Shown: positions 1 to 11,490, counted from the first letter of the stretch. The stretch is DNA of 64,000 nucleotides from Capronia americana (GCA_016110215.1 JADWQD010000006.1:124001-188000); one strand, 5' to 3'. The notes: generated from the letters alone by a model not told the origin. Numbers and translations: made by a program.

Positions 1-1
1 T

Positions 2-3000
2 GACTCGCACAAGAAGATCGAGTACAAGGACCCAGTAACCAGGGAGGTGCAGACCGTGAAAGCATTCGGCTACGATCCCTGGAACCGCTACATGGATTTC
101 ACCAAGGAGGAGCTGCGAACACTCAATTGCGCTCACCACATCAATTTCTTTGGCCGGGCTGTGCCTCATCAGTCGGGCACCCGGCCAGCGACGACAATCG
201 CAATCCTGAAGTCCAACCCAAAGAATCTCAACGTCACAACTCCAGACGGCCTCTGGAAAAGCACAGTTATGGAGTGTGCGACACAAATGCTGGACCCAAT
301 CATTTACTCAGGCAAGCCGGAAATTTTGGATACTCTTCGAGGAAGTGACTTGGAAGATGCGTGCATTGGACAGGCCGAAATCATATATACTTCAGTGGGC
401 TGGTGGCTCCAAGACACCTATACCGACGCACAACGCCCTGTTGACTCCGATGCACTTGACCCATCCACTTGGCCAGAAGGATCGATCGTCATTAACGGAG
501 TTACTGAAGGGTTTGCGTCACGGTTGCATATCATAACGTCTTCCACCGAGGAGAAGGAATCAGACGACAATTCTCGCAAGGCTGCTTTCCAAAGCCGCTT
601 GACCAAAGGACGTGTTCAATCCCGACTCGGCATGTGTTGTTGGAACCAGGAAGATGTCACGCAAGAGCTGGCATTTGTGCCTCGTCCGAGAACTGGCTTG
701 CTGGCTCCCTCATTTCTGAGCAGTAAGCCCTCAATACATACGACTGATCCTGTCACTGAACCGGCTCCCCGAGCGGCAACCTCAGAGGTTGTTATGGCCT
801 CGTCTTCAGATAACACTCCGGCTGTCGCTAGACCGACTAGTCAACCTGCGCGTTTGGTCCGGAGTCTTGGTCATCGCGTGGCTGGACTTATCGAAACCCG
901 TGAAGAATTCAGAGCTCGGGTTTGTGCGCATGACGTCGCAAACGGTCTTCGGCCGCTCAAGAGCTGGGCGGATGAGGATGAGGATGATGATAACGAAGAG
1001 GAAACAATCGGAGCTGAGTTGTGGCGTCAACGTTTGAGGGCTCAAGAGCTCCAAGATGGCCTTGGATGTATCTCTTTGAACTGGTCAGATGAATTCGAGC
1101 CCGAACATGCCGCAACACCGAACGCCCAACACCAAGCTCCCGAGGATGCCGTCTTCCAACCAGCAGGTACTCGAGCTGTCGTCGCTGAAGTTTCAATGTC
1201 AGACTTCGACCGTCGAGTGTACGAGAGTGATGTCATCACTGGATTCCAACGTGCCCCGAGCAACTGGGCTGACGAAGTCGAGGGAGATGGGGCTCCGGCG
1301 TCCTTGACACCAAGTAAAGTCGATGCTCCTATCACAATTATCTCCGGTACTGTTGCCACGTCGGATCTGCCGAGCACCATCGCTACACTTCCTGTTGAGG
1401 TTGAGACGCCTGTTGAGGCTGAGCTCCCCTCAGACGTTGAGCCCAGTGCCGAAGTTGAGCTTCTTGCAAACATACAGGCTCATTTCAGAGTCCAACCCAC
1501 TACTGTTGAAGTTGAAGGTTCCGATGAGGCGTCTCCCCCAGTTGACCTTGTTGCCGGCGCTGATTCAAGTGGTCACCGACGAGTGTCAGCCTCTTCCGCT
1601 GACTCAAAAATCAGTACCAGCACCCCTCCGACGTCTCCAGGGTTAGAGGCCGATGACGACATTAACAGTATATATAATGTTATTGAGAATGGTGATCGAC
1701 ACCAGCCTTCTCCTTGGAAAGCGCCAGAACCATCCGACAGCGGCTATATTGATGACATGGACTTGGATGAAGAGTATGAGCTCCAACACGGCGAGCCCCT
1801 TCATCTCTCGTCCGGGGAATCCAACGCCGACCAGATCGAAGCTGCGGTGGGATTCTTCGCAGCGTCTTCCGTTCTTTTTCCGCCAGCTGATATTGTGGCT
1901 TCTCACGGAGGTGTTGCCCGAATCCCCGGTCTCGAGCTGATCAACGAAGACAACGGGTCGCCTGCACCTACAGCGGTGGCAATTCCACAACCTCCATCAA
2001 CACTGGCTGTATGGACGCCTCCGCGAGAAGATGGAGGGCTCCTCCCACGACATCTTGCTGTCGTGACTCTCACGATTCCTGCCATGGTACCATACATGGC
2101 GTTGCCACGATTGCACGTCTTCGAGAACGGTGCGCGGACCACGACTCTTCCCGGTCAAACAATTGGCCTGGTGCGCTCACCGTTCATGACATTTGACGTA
2201 GGGGACTATGTTCCCAATCGAGTCATTGAAGAGATCGTTGGTGATGAAGAGGATATTGATGCCACCGTCATCAACGATAATGTCACCATCTCGCGTGACA
2301 TGCATCTCGGTGCCGTTGTCCGTTACAATGCTGCATCAGAGTCAACCAGCGAAGGCGATATCGAATCACGGTCCTCAGGCCACGCCAGACTATCGACGCC
2401 ATCCACATCGGCTGGCTCATCCATGACTGGTGCGCGCGGAAGCCGCCCTGAGTACTTTGGCCTTCCTCCAGCTCGTAAACCGTCATTGGTAATGACTGCC
2501 TCCGTCTCCTCGTCAATGACGGCGATATATGAGATCGGAACCCATTTGCCGCCGTCGGCATTCGACCAATGGCCAGATTTCGGGAGCGTCCCCTTTCCTA
2601 CAATCCCAGAGCGCACTTCGTCGTTGGGCTTCAGTCGAGAGGTCTTTGCGTGGGGCGGCTATTCGTCGTTAACAGCTCACGGCACGCGCGGCACGGTCGA
2701 CAACTTCGAGCATGATGCCGGAGTCCGCGCATCACCTCCAGCGCTGCCCACATTCCGTCGAACTCGACAAGATTGGCAGCACGCCAGCTGGAAGTCCGTC
2801 AGCTGCAAATTGACGAAGCGTCGAACTGCAACTGCGGTTACAACCAACGTTGCCGCCACTGTTCGATCCCGCGATGGGATCATGGCCCACCCCAGCCACG
2901 ACGAAGGTCAGTTCTTTGAATTTCCAGAATCTAGGCAGGTGGACAATGGAAGCGTTGGTTCAGGAATGGGACGGAAGACCAAGGGCTTCTTCAAGAAGAG

Positions 3001-3040
3001 CATTGAGAAACTCAAGGAGCTGCTCAGCAAGAAGCATTGA
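2..3040 (+). CDS. Hypothetical acidic, largely disordered protein (5'-partial)
   Basis: The frame is open to the left edge of the window, so the true start lies outside; the first in-frame internal GTG (47) is not a credible start. About 1012 residues are visible. The first ~180 residues look folded, with conserved-looking aromatic patches (YDPWNRYMDF, SVGWWLQDTYTDAQRP). The remainder is rich in Pro, Ser, Thr, Glu and Asp and looks disordered. It contains repeated short WADE(D/V)E-type acidic motifs (near 965 and 1267) and Val-Glu rich repeats around 1390-1460. The end is strongly basic and helical (GFFKKSIEKLKELLSKKH), a possible amphipathic membrane or coiled-coil tail. I do not recognise the family and assign no function. 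Confidence 0.75.
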   Translation, partial: DSHKKIEYKDPVTREVQTVKAFGYDPWNRYMDFTKEELRTLNCAHHINFFGRAVPHQSGTRPATTIAILKSNPKNLNVTTPDGLWKSTVMECATQMLDPIIYSGKPEILDTLRGSDLEDACIGQAEIIYTSVGWWLQDTYTDAQRPVDSDALDPSTWPEGSIVINGVTEGFASRLHIITSSTEEKESDDNSRKAAFQSRLTKGRVQSRLGMCCWNQEDVTQELAFVPRPRTGLLAPSFLSSKPSIHTTDPVTEPAPRAATSEVVMASSSDNTPAVARPTSQPARLVRSLGHRVAGLIETREEFRARVCAHDVANGLRPLKSWADEDEDDDNEEETIGAELWRQRLRAQELQDGLGCISLNWSDEFEPEHAATPNAQHQAPEDAVFQPAGTRAVVAEVSMSDFDRRVYESDVITGFQRAPSNWADEVEGDGAPASLTPSKVDAPITIISGTVATSDLPSTIATLPVEVETPVEAELPSDVEPSAEVELLANIQAHFRVQPTTVEVEGSDEASPPVDLVAGADSSGHRRVSASSADSKISTSTPPTSPGLEADDDINSIYNVIENGDRHQPSPWKAPEPSDSGYIDDMDLDEEYELQHGEPLHLSSGESNADQIEAAVGFFAASSVLFPPADIVASHGGVARIPGLELINEDNGSPAPTAVAIPQPPSTLAVWTPPREDGGLLPRHLAVVTLTIPAMVPYMALPRLHVFENGARTTTLPGQTIGLVRSPFMTFDVGDYVPNRVIEEIVGDEEDIDATVINDNVTISRDMHLGAVVRYNAASESTSEGDIESRSSGHARLSTPSTSAGSSMTGARGSRPEYFGLPPARKPSLVMTASVSSSMTAIYEIGTHLPPSAFDQWPDFGSVPFPTIPERTSSLGFSREVFAWGGYSSLTAHGTRGTVDNFEHDAGVRASPPALPTFRRTRQDWQHASWKSVSCKLTKRRTATAVTTNVAATVRSRDGIMAHPSHDEGQFFEFPESRQVDNGSVGSGMGRKTKGFFKKSIEKLKELLSKKH

Positions 3041-5572
3041 GGGTCTTCTCTGCTTGGAATGGTCGAGGGATCAAGACAGAGAGAACGAGCGAGAGTGGGT
3101 TTGGTTCCTTGGTTTGCGAAGTGCGATATATCATGAAAACGCATTGCATGCAATACCCCTTGTACAAACATCAACGACTTTACGATAGACACGAAAAGGG
3201 GTTAAGGGCTTCTGCAGATATTACTGGATTCGAACGATCACGCTGTTGGGGCGTGAGCAGCGCGGGCATTCTTGAGACATATTCGACATCATGGCAGATC
3301 CTCCCAATGCTGCGTTCTGCTCTTTTCTTGCTCTTGGGCGTTTGGGATTGGTTTAGCATCGAAGACTTCGCCACGTATGGTATTTTGGGAGGCTACTATG
3401 GTTTGGCGATACAAGCAAGGCGTTGATGGTCATCGAGTGCGTCAGGAAGGGCTCAGCCATAGACTGGGACGAGGATACCCGTTCTCATGGATGACGAGGA
3501 ATGGAATTTTGATGCTCAATGAACAGCACCACAAAGATACCCCTAGATGAACGAGCGACATAGGATCGCTTGAATGGAATGTTCAACAGAGAGTTCACCA
3601 TGCTCGAGTTTGATGTTGTAGACACCAAAACCGGATTCGCTGGTTGGCAGTGGATCGCGTCGACAATTGTCGAAAGACAAACGCCGATCTTTGTCTTGTA
3701 AATCTGTCCGGGAAACGGTGAACGAGTAGGTCAAGCCGACGAACATGATTGTTGATCAGCAGCTTGACGTCTTAACTGTTCTGAGCCTGGTGTTAGAACG
3801 CATCCGAGAGCAATTGGTTCTGGACTTCGATTTGCTGAGCTGTGTCTACTTCTCCTCTTTCCCTCGCTCTTATGCATGGGCCGTGCAACCTGAGCGTCCG
3901 CACACCCAGGTCGGTCGCAGTGTACCTGCATAAAATTTCTCGTATCGCTGCACCTTGACATCAAGGTGCAGAATAGGTTGCGTTAGAGTTCAAGTTGCAA
4001 ATCCAATTGAAACACTTCGACGGGTGCTCGAGGGACTGGTCACTCGGTCTTTCTGACGCACGAGGTGGAGGAGTGGCCCGATGACGCTACGAGAACACTT
4101 CCGATGTCAAGAAATGCGAAGGCGAGCACACCGGAGAAAAAGATGTCGCCATGCGGTCGGGAAGAAATCGATGGCACGAGGGGAAGAGAAAAGATGACTG
4201 GTTGGCGACAAGGCATCCCACCAGCACCTGGGAAGCGAAAGCAGCAGGAACACCAAGCCAGAACAGCGGACTCACCAGTGGTCAACCAGACTGGCACCAA
4301 CTGGGGTGGGCTGGACAAGCGCAACGCCACGCAATTTCCCCTCGTCGAGGAACCCGCTGCATCACAAACACCATCGAATCTTGACCTTCGACCATTTTCA
4401 AACGGGAAGCCACTCTGCCGCGGGTCACGCAAAGGTCTCGGATGCTCGGCTGTATCATGAACATTGATTCAGATGTGCATGAAGCGGGACAGAGCCAGCA
4501 GGTAGGTGGAAGTCTCTGGGCTCTGTGGGTGAAGGCTACCCCGCCCCAAGGTTGCAGGACGCATTACACCTTCTCTCCCGACAGGGCCATTCTACACAGG
4601 ACACAGGACGGAGTACTCCGTACTACAAGTACTACACAAAGGAGCAGTGCCGAAGATGAAACGACGTCCTCGTGAATAGACAAAATTGTGCGTTTCAAAG
4701 ATAGAACTGGAAACCTGGCCAGCACTGGAAAGGCATGGGACCAGCAACAGGACCGTCGAGGGCAAGCGAGTGCCGCGAAATTGCAACGCGAGAGGAACAG
4801 GACAAGCGCGTGCTGAGGGCTTTACTTAGCCGGGATTAAGCAGTGCGCTGGCGCGAGAGGCTGGCCCTGGTCGAGTTTTAGGGTCGCCTGGGCTCGAGCT
4901 TTACCCGTGGTGGCTAGATAGCCCGGCTCTTATCCTCCTTGTGCCGATCAAAACGAGCGTGCTGTCAGCGATCGTTAGTGACCGTCGCCCACAGCGTTGC
5001 GGTTACAGGTGAGCATTCCACCATCCAGGTGGCAGGGACGCTCTCTCGCTGGCGCTGCCGCAGCCACTCGCCCCTTCTTCCCCAATCACGCTTTGTCCTC
5101 TGCCACGTCCTGCCCGATCTCTGCTTCTTCCATCTGCATCTTCTCACTCTTGCTTTTGTTTTGCCTCCAATCCGCTCGCAGGGTCTCTCTCTTTATCCGG
5201 AGCTTTTGACAGTCCTCTGACCAACAGTCGCTCGTTTCGCTGTCCTTCTCTTCTGCGTCATCCGACCCTTTTGGATATACAACAACTTCTATTCCACCGC
5301 TCCACCGCTCCCAAAGCTTTGACCGTGTCAGAGCGCTCCCTGATTCGGCGGTCCCTGCTCCTGACTCTCTCCAAGCAATCGCCGACCGTCGTGTTCCCGG
5401 ATTCTTGTGCAGAGGGTGCTCGTGATAGTCTGTGTCGGGGCTGGGAGGAGGAAGATGAGTTCAGCATGAGCTTGAGCTTGGAAGAGGCGGTCACACTTTG
5501 GATATTCGAGTTGGGAAGCTCAAGTCGACCGATTCACCCGGTTGACGATTGACGGCAACTTGTATTGAGAGC
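3041..5572. other. Gene-free stretch upstream of the SH3 membrane protein gene
   Basis: About 2.5 kb with no ORF that I can support. Opposed ORFs of about 130 codons near 4040-4460 overlap each other on both strands and show no recognisable protein. The last 500 bp (about 5080-5570) are pyrimidine-rich, as is common in fungal promoters and 5' leaders. A short palindrome GGAGTACTCC lies near 4610. Confidence 0.6.
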
Positions 5573-7258
5573 ATGACCAAGCTCCCTATCTTGGCCGCAT
5601 TGGCCCTCGTTGTGCGCAATGTCCATGCGCAGAGCTGTATATCACTGGCCGGTTCGACGGCGTGTCCGGCTTTCAACTCTTCGTCCATATCGACAGATTC
5701 TACCCTGGTTGGATTTTAGTAAGTGGTATTGATCCTGGCGCTCGCGTGTCCATAGCTAACCTGCCCCAGCCCTTTCCTTGCATATGTCACTTCAACAGCA
5801 GAGTTCGATACACAGATATCCCAGTACGTGAACCAAGAGTATGTACAGACCAAATACATCAATATCTTCGGGTGCGACGACGTCAATCTGGGCAATACCT
5901 CCGGCTACTACGCCCGTTATACGACCAGCTTTCTCTGCAATGGCATCGTCCAAAATTCCAAGGAGCCCTGTGGGCTCTCCGCGGATGATTCTGAGCCTCT
6001 ATGCGCCGACTCTTGTGCCGAACTAGCACTGAGTGAAGAACAAATCGTCTCGAGCAATCTTTGTACTGGTCGCAACGATCAGTATGCTGACCAACTTCGA
6101 GCCGACTTCACCAATTGCGCCTTGCCGGCCAACTCTATTAGTGGCAGCTGTATATCGGGAGAGTCGAACGAACCCAATGACTGTGGATTCGCTGGCAATT
6201 TGATGGGCCTATGCAATTTTTGCCGCGACAGCACTTTCAACGGCACCGACTCCTGCTGCTTGACGTCTAACGCAACTGGTCGATGTCAGGATGTCACCCT
6301 CCCCGTCTTCTCCACCATCTCCAACCTCTTCTCCTCGACCTCCAGTCCTACATCCTCACCGACATCGACTTCAACGGCAGCAGCCGGCCATCAGGGAGGT
6401 GGCGGCCTGAGCGGCGGTGCCATAGCGGGTATCGTTGTCGGTTCGGTTTTGGGGTTTCTACTATTACTTGCCGCGATTGCCCTGTGCTTCATATGCCTGC
6501 GACGAAGGCGCAGTAGCAGCAAAGCCGGCAGCGTTCTCAATCAACCATCGCCTCAAAGGAGAGGTGTCGTGTCCGCGTCCTACAACCCACCAATGTCGCA
6601 ACAGGGGGGCTATGAAGTTCTGCCTGGCGGACGCGTCGCTCGCATGTCGGCGTTACAAGATGATCAGGCCGGGATGGTCGGGCCAGTGGTCGGACCACGA
6701 AATTACACGTCGCACACCGATCCTTACGGTGACAGTCCAGAGTCGCGCGAGAAAGCTCTGGGCGCTGCTGGCGTGATGAAAGCTAATGGCTCGCCGGGCA
6801 GCGACTCACAGCAAGGATCCTCTCCCGGCGACTTCTCTTCTCCAGAAGGTGTCGCAAGTGGACAATCGGAACAATTACCGTTCTTCAAGGACTACTACTC
6901 CAATGATGACATTCATCCTGGGGACAAGGTTTCTGTCTTGTGGGCATATCAACCTCGCGCTGGAGATGAGTTTGAACTCGAGAGAGGCGACATGTTGAAG
7001 GTGGTCGGCATCTGGGATGATGGGTGGGCCACAGGTGTGCGTATCAATGACCGTGCGGAAGACTACGACGGCAAGCATAAGGTGCAACGAGACAGTGGTG
7101 TCTCCAATGGCTCTGCCGCACGGGAAGAATCCCCCACACCGTCAGGAGAAATCAAAGCTTTCCCTCTGGTCTGTGTCTGCCTGCCGGAGGCTTGGAAGAA
7201 GACGGTAGAGGGTGACACATCTACGGAAGCCGGTTCAGCCATGGCACCACCGATATGA
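5573..7258 (+). CDS. Single-pass membrane protein with Cys-rich ectodomain and cytoplasmic SH3 domain
   Basis: Two exons, 5573-5718 and 5770-7258, with a 51-bp intron (GTAAGT..CAG); the product is 544 aa. Without splicing the first exon hits a TAG spanning the donor, which supports the intron. Residues 1-19 are a signal peptide (MTKLPILAALALVVRNVHA). An ectodomain of about 240 residues with many Cys and potential N-glycosylation sites follows, then a Ser/Thr stalk. A transmembrane helix lies at about 265-288, followed by a tetra-Arg stop-transfer motif. The cytoplasmic tail is disordered and ends in an SH3 domain at about 437-523 (ALYDY-like segment VLWAYQPRAGDEFELERGD, then the WDDGW tryptophan pair). 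The architecture resembles fungal surface sensor or polarity proteins, with the SH3 recruiting a Pro-rich partner inside the cell. The role as a sensor is inference. Confidence 0.85.
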
Positions 7259-8158
7259 AATCCCGACCGCACTGCGATCATGGCGAGTTTACGATGAAAT
7301 GCAGTTAGCAGAGGCGTTTTCGGAACGATGCTCATGCTCTCACGGAAGATACAGAATCCGATAATACCAGTAATATCACCAAAAGCACCACCCAGGAGTC
7401 GGCGTCACTTTGCTTATTCCAGCCGGTCTGTCTAGCATGATTCTTGCTGACTGTTGAATGGGGGTCTTTTGGCCGTCATGTGTGCTTTTCAATCTTTCTA
7501 TGCTTTCGCTTGATACCCATTTTGCGTACAGTTATTACTCCGACTCGTGTCGGTCCTGCTCGCGTCCTAACAGGGTTACTGTCGTGGAAATCCATTTGTT
7601 TGGTGGAAGCATTGTCACGGGAAGCACTATTGGATGTTACTGGAGCTTCGTCAAGTTCAGGGAAAGATACGCGGGCCCCGTACATGTGAGCATGGCTCTG
7701 AGCAGGAGCTCAAGAGCGATCCGAGGATGCAGCAGCAAGCGTCCATCGGTGAAACAATGCGGTCGAGGCGAAGTGAAACAGAGAATGGCTTGACTTATGA
7801 GGAGGGCATCAGCCCACGCAGTGTAGATAGAAAGAGCAACGACTAGCGGTGCGAACTCCTTGCCAAATCTCCCAGATCCATTCGTCAGGACGTACAATAA
7901 GAACAGCCTTCGAATTCGAATTCCAGGAGGTCCAGTCGGGGCCCGTCTTTTCACAACTCGTTTGCGTGCCTCACCGTCTTTGCAACTTGGAAGACGGTCC
8001 AGGTGCTGTAATTGCCATGTGGATACAGATTACTATTGTACCGGAATCGAAACAGATCCGATCCGGGTACTGTGCGTCCTTTTCTAAGAGTATAGTATGC
8101 TGCAGCCACGAAGTATTGACGGAATGCACAGTGCTTGTACTGTAGGTCGATACTTTGC
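7259..8158. other. Convergent intergenic region
   Basis: 900 bp between the converging 3' ends of the SH3 membrane protein gene and the UVDE gene. It should hold both terminators. No ORF with credible composition and no RNA gene were seen. Confidence 0.6.
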
Positions 8159-10609
8159 TCATTCCTCCCCTTCATCGACATCTACATCACCCTCCTCCGC
8201 ATAGTTGACGGCCTTTCTCTTTGCGTTCCGTGCGCTCGTCGTCCGAGTGCGAGTCCGAGAGGGCGCTTTGCTGATCTTTGGCGGAGGAACACTCGCTGCG
8301 TCTGCTGCGTCTTCCGCGTCGGTCACATCGGGCATCGTCGTGTCGGGGTCGTGTACGGAGCGGTCCATGTCTGCCTCTAGATCAGTCAGGTCGGAACCTG
8401 AACCTGAATCTGAATCTGAATCTGAATCACTTGGTGTGAGGACTGCTTTGGATCTGGGTTTAGCATCCTTCTTCTTCTTCTGCTGCGGCTGCGGCTGCGG
8501 CTGCGGCGGCTTCTTCTTCTTGTTGTCTTCGTTCGCCTTATTGTAAGTCGCTCCGTTCTTCCCTGGCGCGCGAGCGGGGTGTCGCATCTTCTCGCTCGTC
8601 TTGGCCATGTCATATACACTCCTCGTTTTCTCTAGGTCAAGTTTGTCTTTGTTTGGCGTGGCGGCGGCATCGGTCTCAGACGATGTTCCCGTTGCTGTTC
8701 CTGCGGTGGCTACTGTCTCGGTGCCTGCGTCGGCGGAGGCTTCCCTCGCGGCTTGCCAGGCCGCTTTTTCGGCTCGACGCATCGCAGCTCGTTCGGCCGT
8801 CGATCTGGCCTTCTCCGGGTCTCGTGGTTTGACTTCCCGTTTCTTCGGCCGGAGCCATTCTTCCATGCCGGGAGGCCAGTAGACGCGGCGGTCGGGTCCA
8901 CCCATGCTTACCTCGGAATCGGGGATGAGGGGCGGTGGTTGAGGCGTACGTTCTGCCTCTTCTTCGTCGTCTAGGCCGTCGCTTTCGCCCTCGCCTCTGT
9001 CGGCCTCTTCGAGTCTGGATTTGGATTGGCGTTTGCTCTTCTTCGCGTTCTTTTTCTGCTTCGGTGCTTTCCATGGTCTGTTCTCGTCGTGTCGCACGTG
9101 CGGGATGATGTCGTTGAAGGTGTCGAAGCCGGGGAGTTTGAAGGTGCGCATCAGTTCGAACACGGCTTGCTCCTTGTCCTTGGCTTCGATCATTAGGTCC
9201 ATGTCTGGGGCGCAGGGAGGGAGGGTGGCAGGTCGGGGGTTGTGCTTGCGGCGTTGGCGGGCTGTGATTGCCGAGGGCGTAGGCTCCGAGTAGTGCATCT
9301 TCTGGGTGATGTTCTTGCGCGTCCAGGTTGCTTTGATCCGATCGTAGAGCGGCATGATGTCTTGGGTTCCTTCGCGGACTTTCTCTGCGTCGAAGACGAT
9401 ATTGTGATGATGGAAATCGAGCACGAGGGGGATGTTGAGCTCTTCACAGACGGGGAGCAGGTCGTGGACGCTGTAGATCACGTCGTCGTTCTCCAGGACC
9501 AGCCGGTCTTTGATTCCCTGGGAGAGCTTGGCGTAGTTCTGTTTGAACCGAGCCATCGTCGCCGCTTTGTCGCCGAACGCTCCTCCCATGTGTAGGATCA
9601 TGACTGCGTCTCTGTTTTGCTGGGGTGGCAACTTCAGCAGGTCCAGCAGCTCGCAGTGGTATTCCAGGTCGCGGAGCGAGGCTGTGACGACTTCCTTCCG
9701 CGGCGAGCCCAGCTGCGTGAATTGTCCAGGGTGGGTCGTCAGTCGATGGCCCAGCTCTGCTGCCACGCGCCCTGCCTCTGCCAGTGCTTCCGACGCAAAT
9801 GGTGCAAGCCTGTACCCGTAGACGTCGTGGCTGGCAAAGGGGAACATTTCGGACGAAAGCCGCATGAACTTGATCCCATATCGATCGTTCCAGCGCAACA
9901 TCTTGGGGATATCCCGTGCGTTGGCAAGGCCCAGGGCCTCGACGTACGCCAGTCCACGAGCGATGTCGGGCGGCTGGTCCTTGTCCGGGCGGTTTCTGGT
10001 CGCATGTTCGGGCTGGGTGGGATCTTTCAGCGGATGGCGATGCTCGAGGATAGACGCGATGCGGCACGTCCGTGAAGAAAAGATCGGCGGATTTGCAGCA
10101 CGCAGATACGTGTTGAGGCATGCGTACCCTAGCCGGCCTTTCCACGGTAGTGGCAGGTATGAGCTGTTGACGGGAGGCGGTCGAGACAATGCTTCTTTGA
10201 GCTCATCAGGGTCTGCCTCCTCGTCGTCCTCGGCTTCAGGGTCTCCTCGATTCAAGCCGTCGTCTCTCTTCTCGTGAACCTTCACACCGGCGCTGGACGT
10301 TGGGAGTCCCTCAGCGACCTGTGCAACGACTTGCAGCTCGGTCTTGTTCGTCGCCTTCACATTCACCTTCTTTGGAGTGGCCTTCTTCGCGCTTTTGGAT
10401 TTCACATCCTGAATTTTAGTTTCCTCAGCGTCCGGCGAGGCACGAAGGGCATCGACTCCATCCCTGATCCTCGTGTTCGTGTCCGGGTTGGTGTCGATTT
10501 TTGCGGGAGCGACGGCGGAGGCTCTCCTGGAGCTGGTCCGCCGACTTGATGACGGCAGTTCACCTGTCGCGGGCGGCTCTGCCTCGGAGGTCCTCTTTCG
10601 TTTGCCCAT
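8159..10609 (-). CDS. uve1: UV-damage endonuclease (UVDE/Uve1/Mus-18 family)
   Basis: UVDE nicks DNA 5' to UV photoproducts and other distortions to start an excision-repair route independent of NER. The TIM-barrel core is intact and very close to known fungal members. It begins at SSYLPLPWKGRLGYACLNTYLR, with the metal-ligand and active-site segments LTTHPGQFTQLGSPRKE, VMILHMGGAFGDK, RLVLENDD, LDFHHHNI, KMHYSEP and DLMIEAKDKEQAVFEL. The C-terminal family motif MGGPDRRVYWPPGMEEWLRPKKREV is present. After it come about 200 low-complexity residues with KKK, PQPQPQ and DSDSDSGSGS runs. The start used is Met at 10609 (MGKRKRTSE), giving 816 aa. The frame stays open to 10861, and an alternative Met at 10750 would add 47 residues that look like a mitochondrial presequence. 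Single exon. The gene is divergent from the F-box gene. Confidence 0.95.
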   Translation of the reverse strand: MGKRKRTSEAEPPATGELPSSSRRTSSRRASAVAPAKIDTNPDTNTRIRDGVDALRASPDAEETKIQDVKSKSAKKATPKKVNVKATNKTELQVVAQVAEGLPTSSAGVKVHEKRDDGLNRGDPEAEDDEEADPDELKEALSRPPPVNSSYLPLPWKGRLGYACLNTYLRAANPPIFSSRTCRIASILEHRHPLKDPTQPEHATRNRPDKDQPPDIARGLAYVEALGLANARDIPKMLRWNDRYGIKFMRLSSEMFPFASHDVYGYRLAPFASEALAEAGRVAAELGHRLTTHPGQFTQLGSPRKEVVTASLRDLEYHCELLDLLKLPPQQNRDAVMILHMGGAFGDKAATMARFKQNYAKLSQGIKDRLVLENDDVIYSVHDLLPVCEELNIPLVLDFHHHNIVFDAEKVREGTQDIMPLYDRIKATWTRKNITQKMHYSEPTPSAITARQRRKHNPRPATLPPCAPDMDLMIEAKDKEQAVFELMRTFKLPGFDTFNDIIPHVRHDENRPWKAPKQKKNAKKSKRQSKSRLEEADRGEGESDGLDDEEEAERTPQPPPLIPDSEVSMGGPDRRVYWPPGMEEWLRPKKREVKPRDPEKARSTAERAAMRRAEKAAWQAAREASADAGTETVATAGTATGTSSETDAAATPNKDKLDLEKTRSVYDMAKTSEKMRHPARAPGKNGATYNKANEDNKKKKPPQPQPQPQQKKKKDAKPRSKAVLTPSDSDSDSDSGSGSDLTDLEADMDRSVHDPDTTMPDVTDAEDAADAASVPPPKISKAPSRTRTRTTSARNAKRKAVNYAEEGDVDVDEGEE
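8401..8520. repeat. Coding microsatellites in the UVDE tail
   Basis: Near 8401-8428 a hexamer-like CTGAAT repeat encodes alternating Asp/Ser. Near 8480-8505 a GGCTGC repeat encodes Pro/Gln, and near 8510 CTTCTT repeats encode Lys. These would be length-variable between strains. Confidence 0.75.
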
Positions 10610-11490
10610 ACTGTTGAGACACGGGGATAAAATACTCCGTGGCAATGTCGCATGAACACTTTTACTTTGGCCAATACACAGGCGGGTGGCCGCTATCTGA
10701 GACGGTGTTACTAGCACGAACGACCGCAGATTTCTGAAGAGGGCGATCATTCGTCGCCTTTCTTCAGAGCTGTAAACGCCAGGTTCCAGTTCTCTCAACC
10801 GAAAATGAAAAGATGAAACCTCCCTGCCTTGTGGAAGAAGGTCGTGTGCAGTCGCATTCACGACGTCATGGACTTTTGTCCCTTGCGCCCTTGGCGAGCC
10901 TGCGACGCGCCTCGTCGGGACCCCCCAGCGCCTCCCTCCAGATCGGGCGCCGATCGATCAGACGCGTCGCCGGGTTCATCACGTCTGACATCCAATACGA
11001 GTACTCGCTCTGTATGGCGAGCTGGTCTGTATGGCTCATGCACGGTCTGATCCTCTGCTAATGTCTCGCGGCCCAGGTTCGGCTTCAGAGTGGGACGCAG
11101 GACACCCGATGAGGCCTCGATCCCGTGGCGAAGCAGCTCGCCTGCTGCACATGCTCTGTGATTTGCTGTCTCGGTAGACGAAGGACCGGAACTGCATGAC
11201 TCCAACTCCCGCTCCCACCTCCTCACCCGCTTGCATTGCTGGCACTGGATAGAACATGTCTAGACCAAGGGAGGCTGTGGCAAGGAGTCAGCACCCATGC
11301 ATAGTGGTGCTATCTCCCTTCTACCACCTCTGCCTTCTTCAACTCGATCCAGGTCGATCAAACACATTCTGCGGGGCTTTTCACGGCCGTCTATGATTTC
11401 TACAGTCGCTATCAGCGCATTCCGAGTCCGTCTCGAGGCACAGCCCCGCATTCTGGTTGCCGATACATCGACAATACACACGTCCGCACA
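10610..11490. promoter_or_regulatory. Divergent promoter region, UVDE / F-box gene
   Basis: This region lies between two gene starts pointing outward. Part of it (10610-10861) may instead be UVDE coding sequence if an upstream start is used. No clear TATA box was seen. Confidence 0.5.

Noticed and set aside
3222..3245. tRNA-like B box (reverse complement of GGATTCGAAC)
   Set aside because: The flanking bases do not form a T-arm stem, and no A box or acceptor stem could be found at the right distance.
4040..4460. Overlapping ORFs of about 130 codons on both strands
   Set aside because: The two strands compete, composition is unremarkable and no domain or promoter context favours either.
9444..10145. 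233-codon ORF on the UVDE strand in another frame
   Set aside because: The Pro/Arg/Ser-rich product is a frame shadow of the conserved UVDE core.
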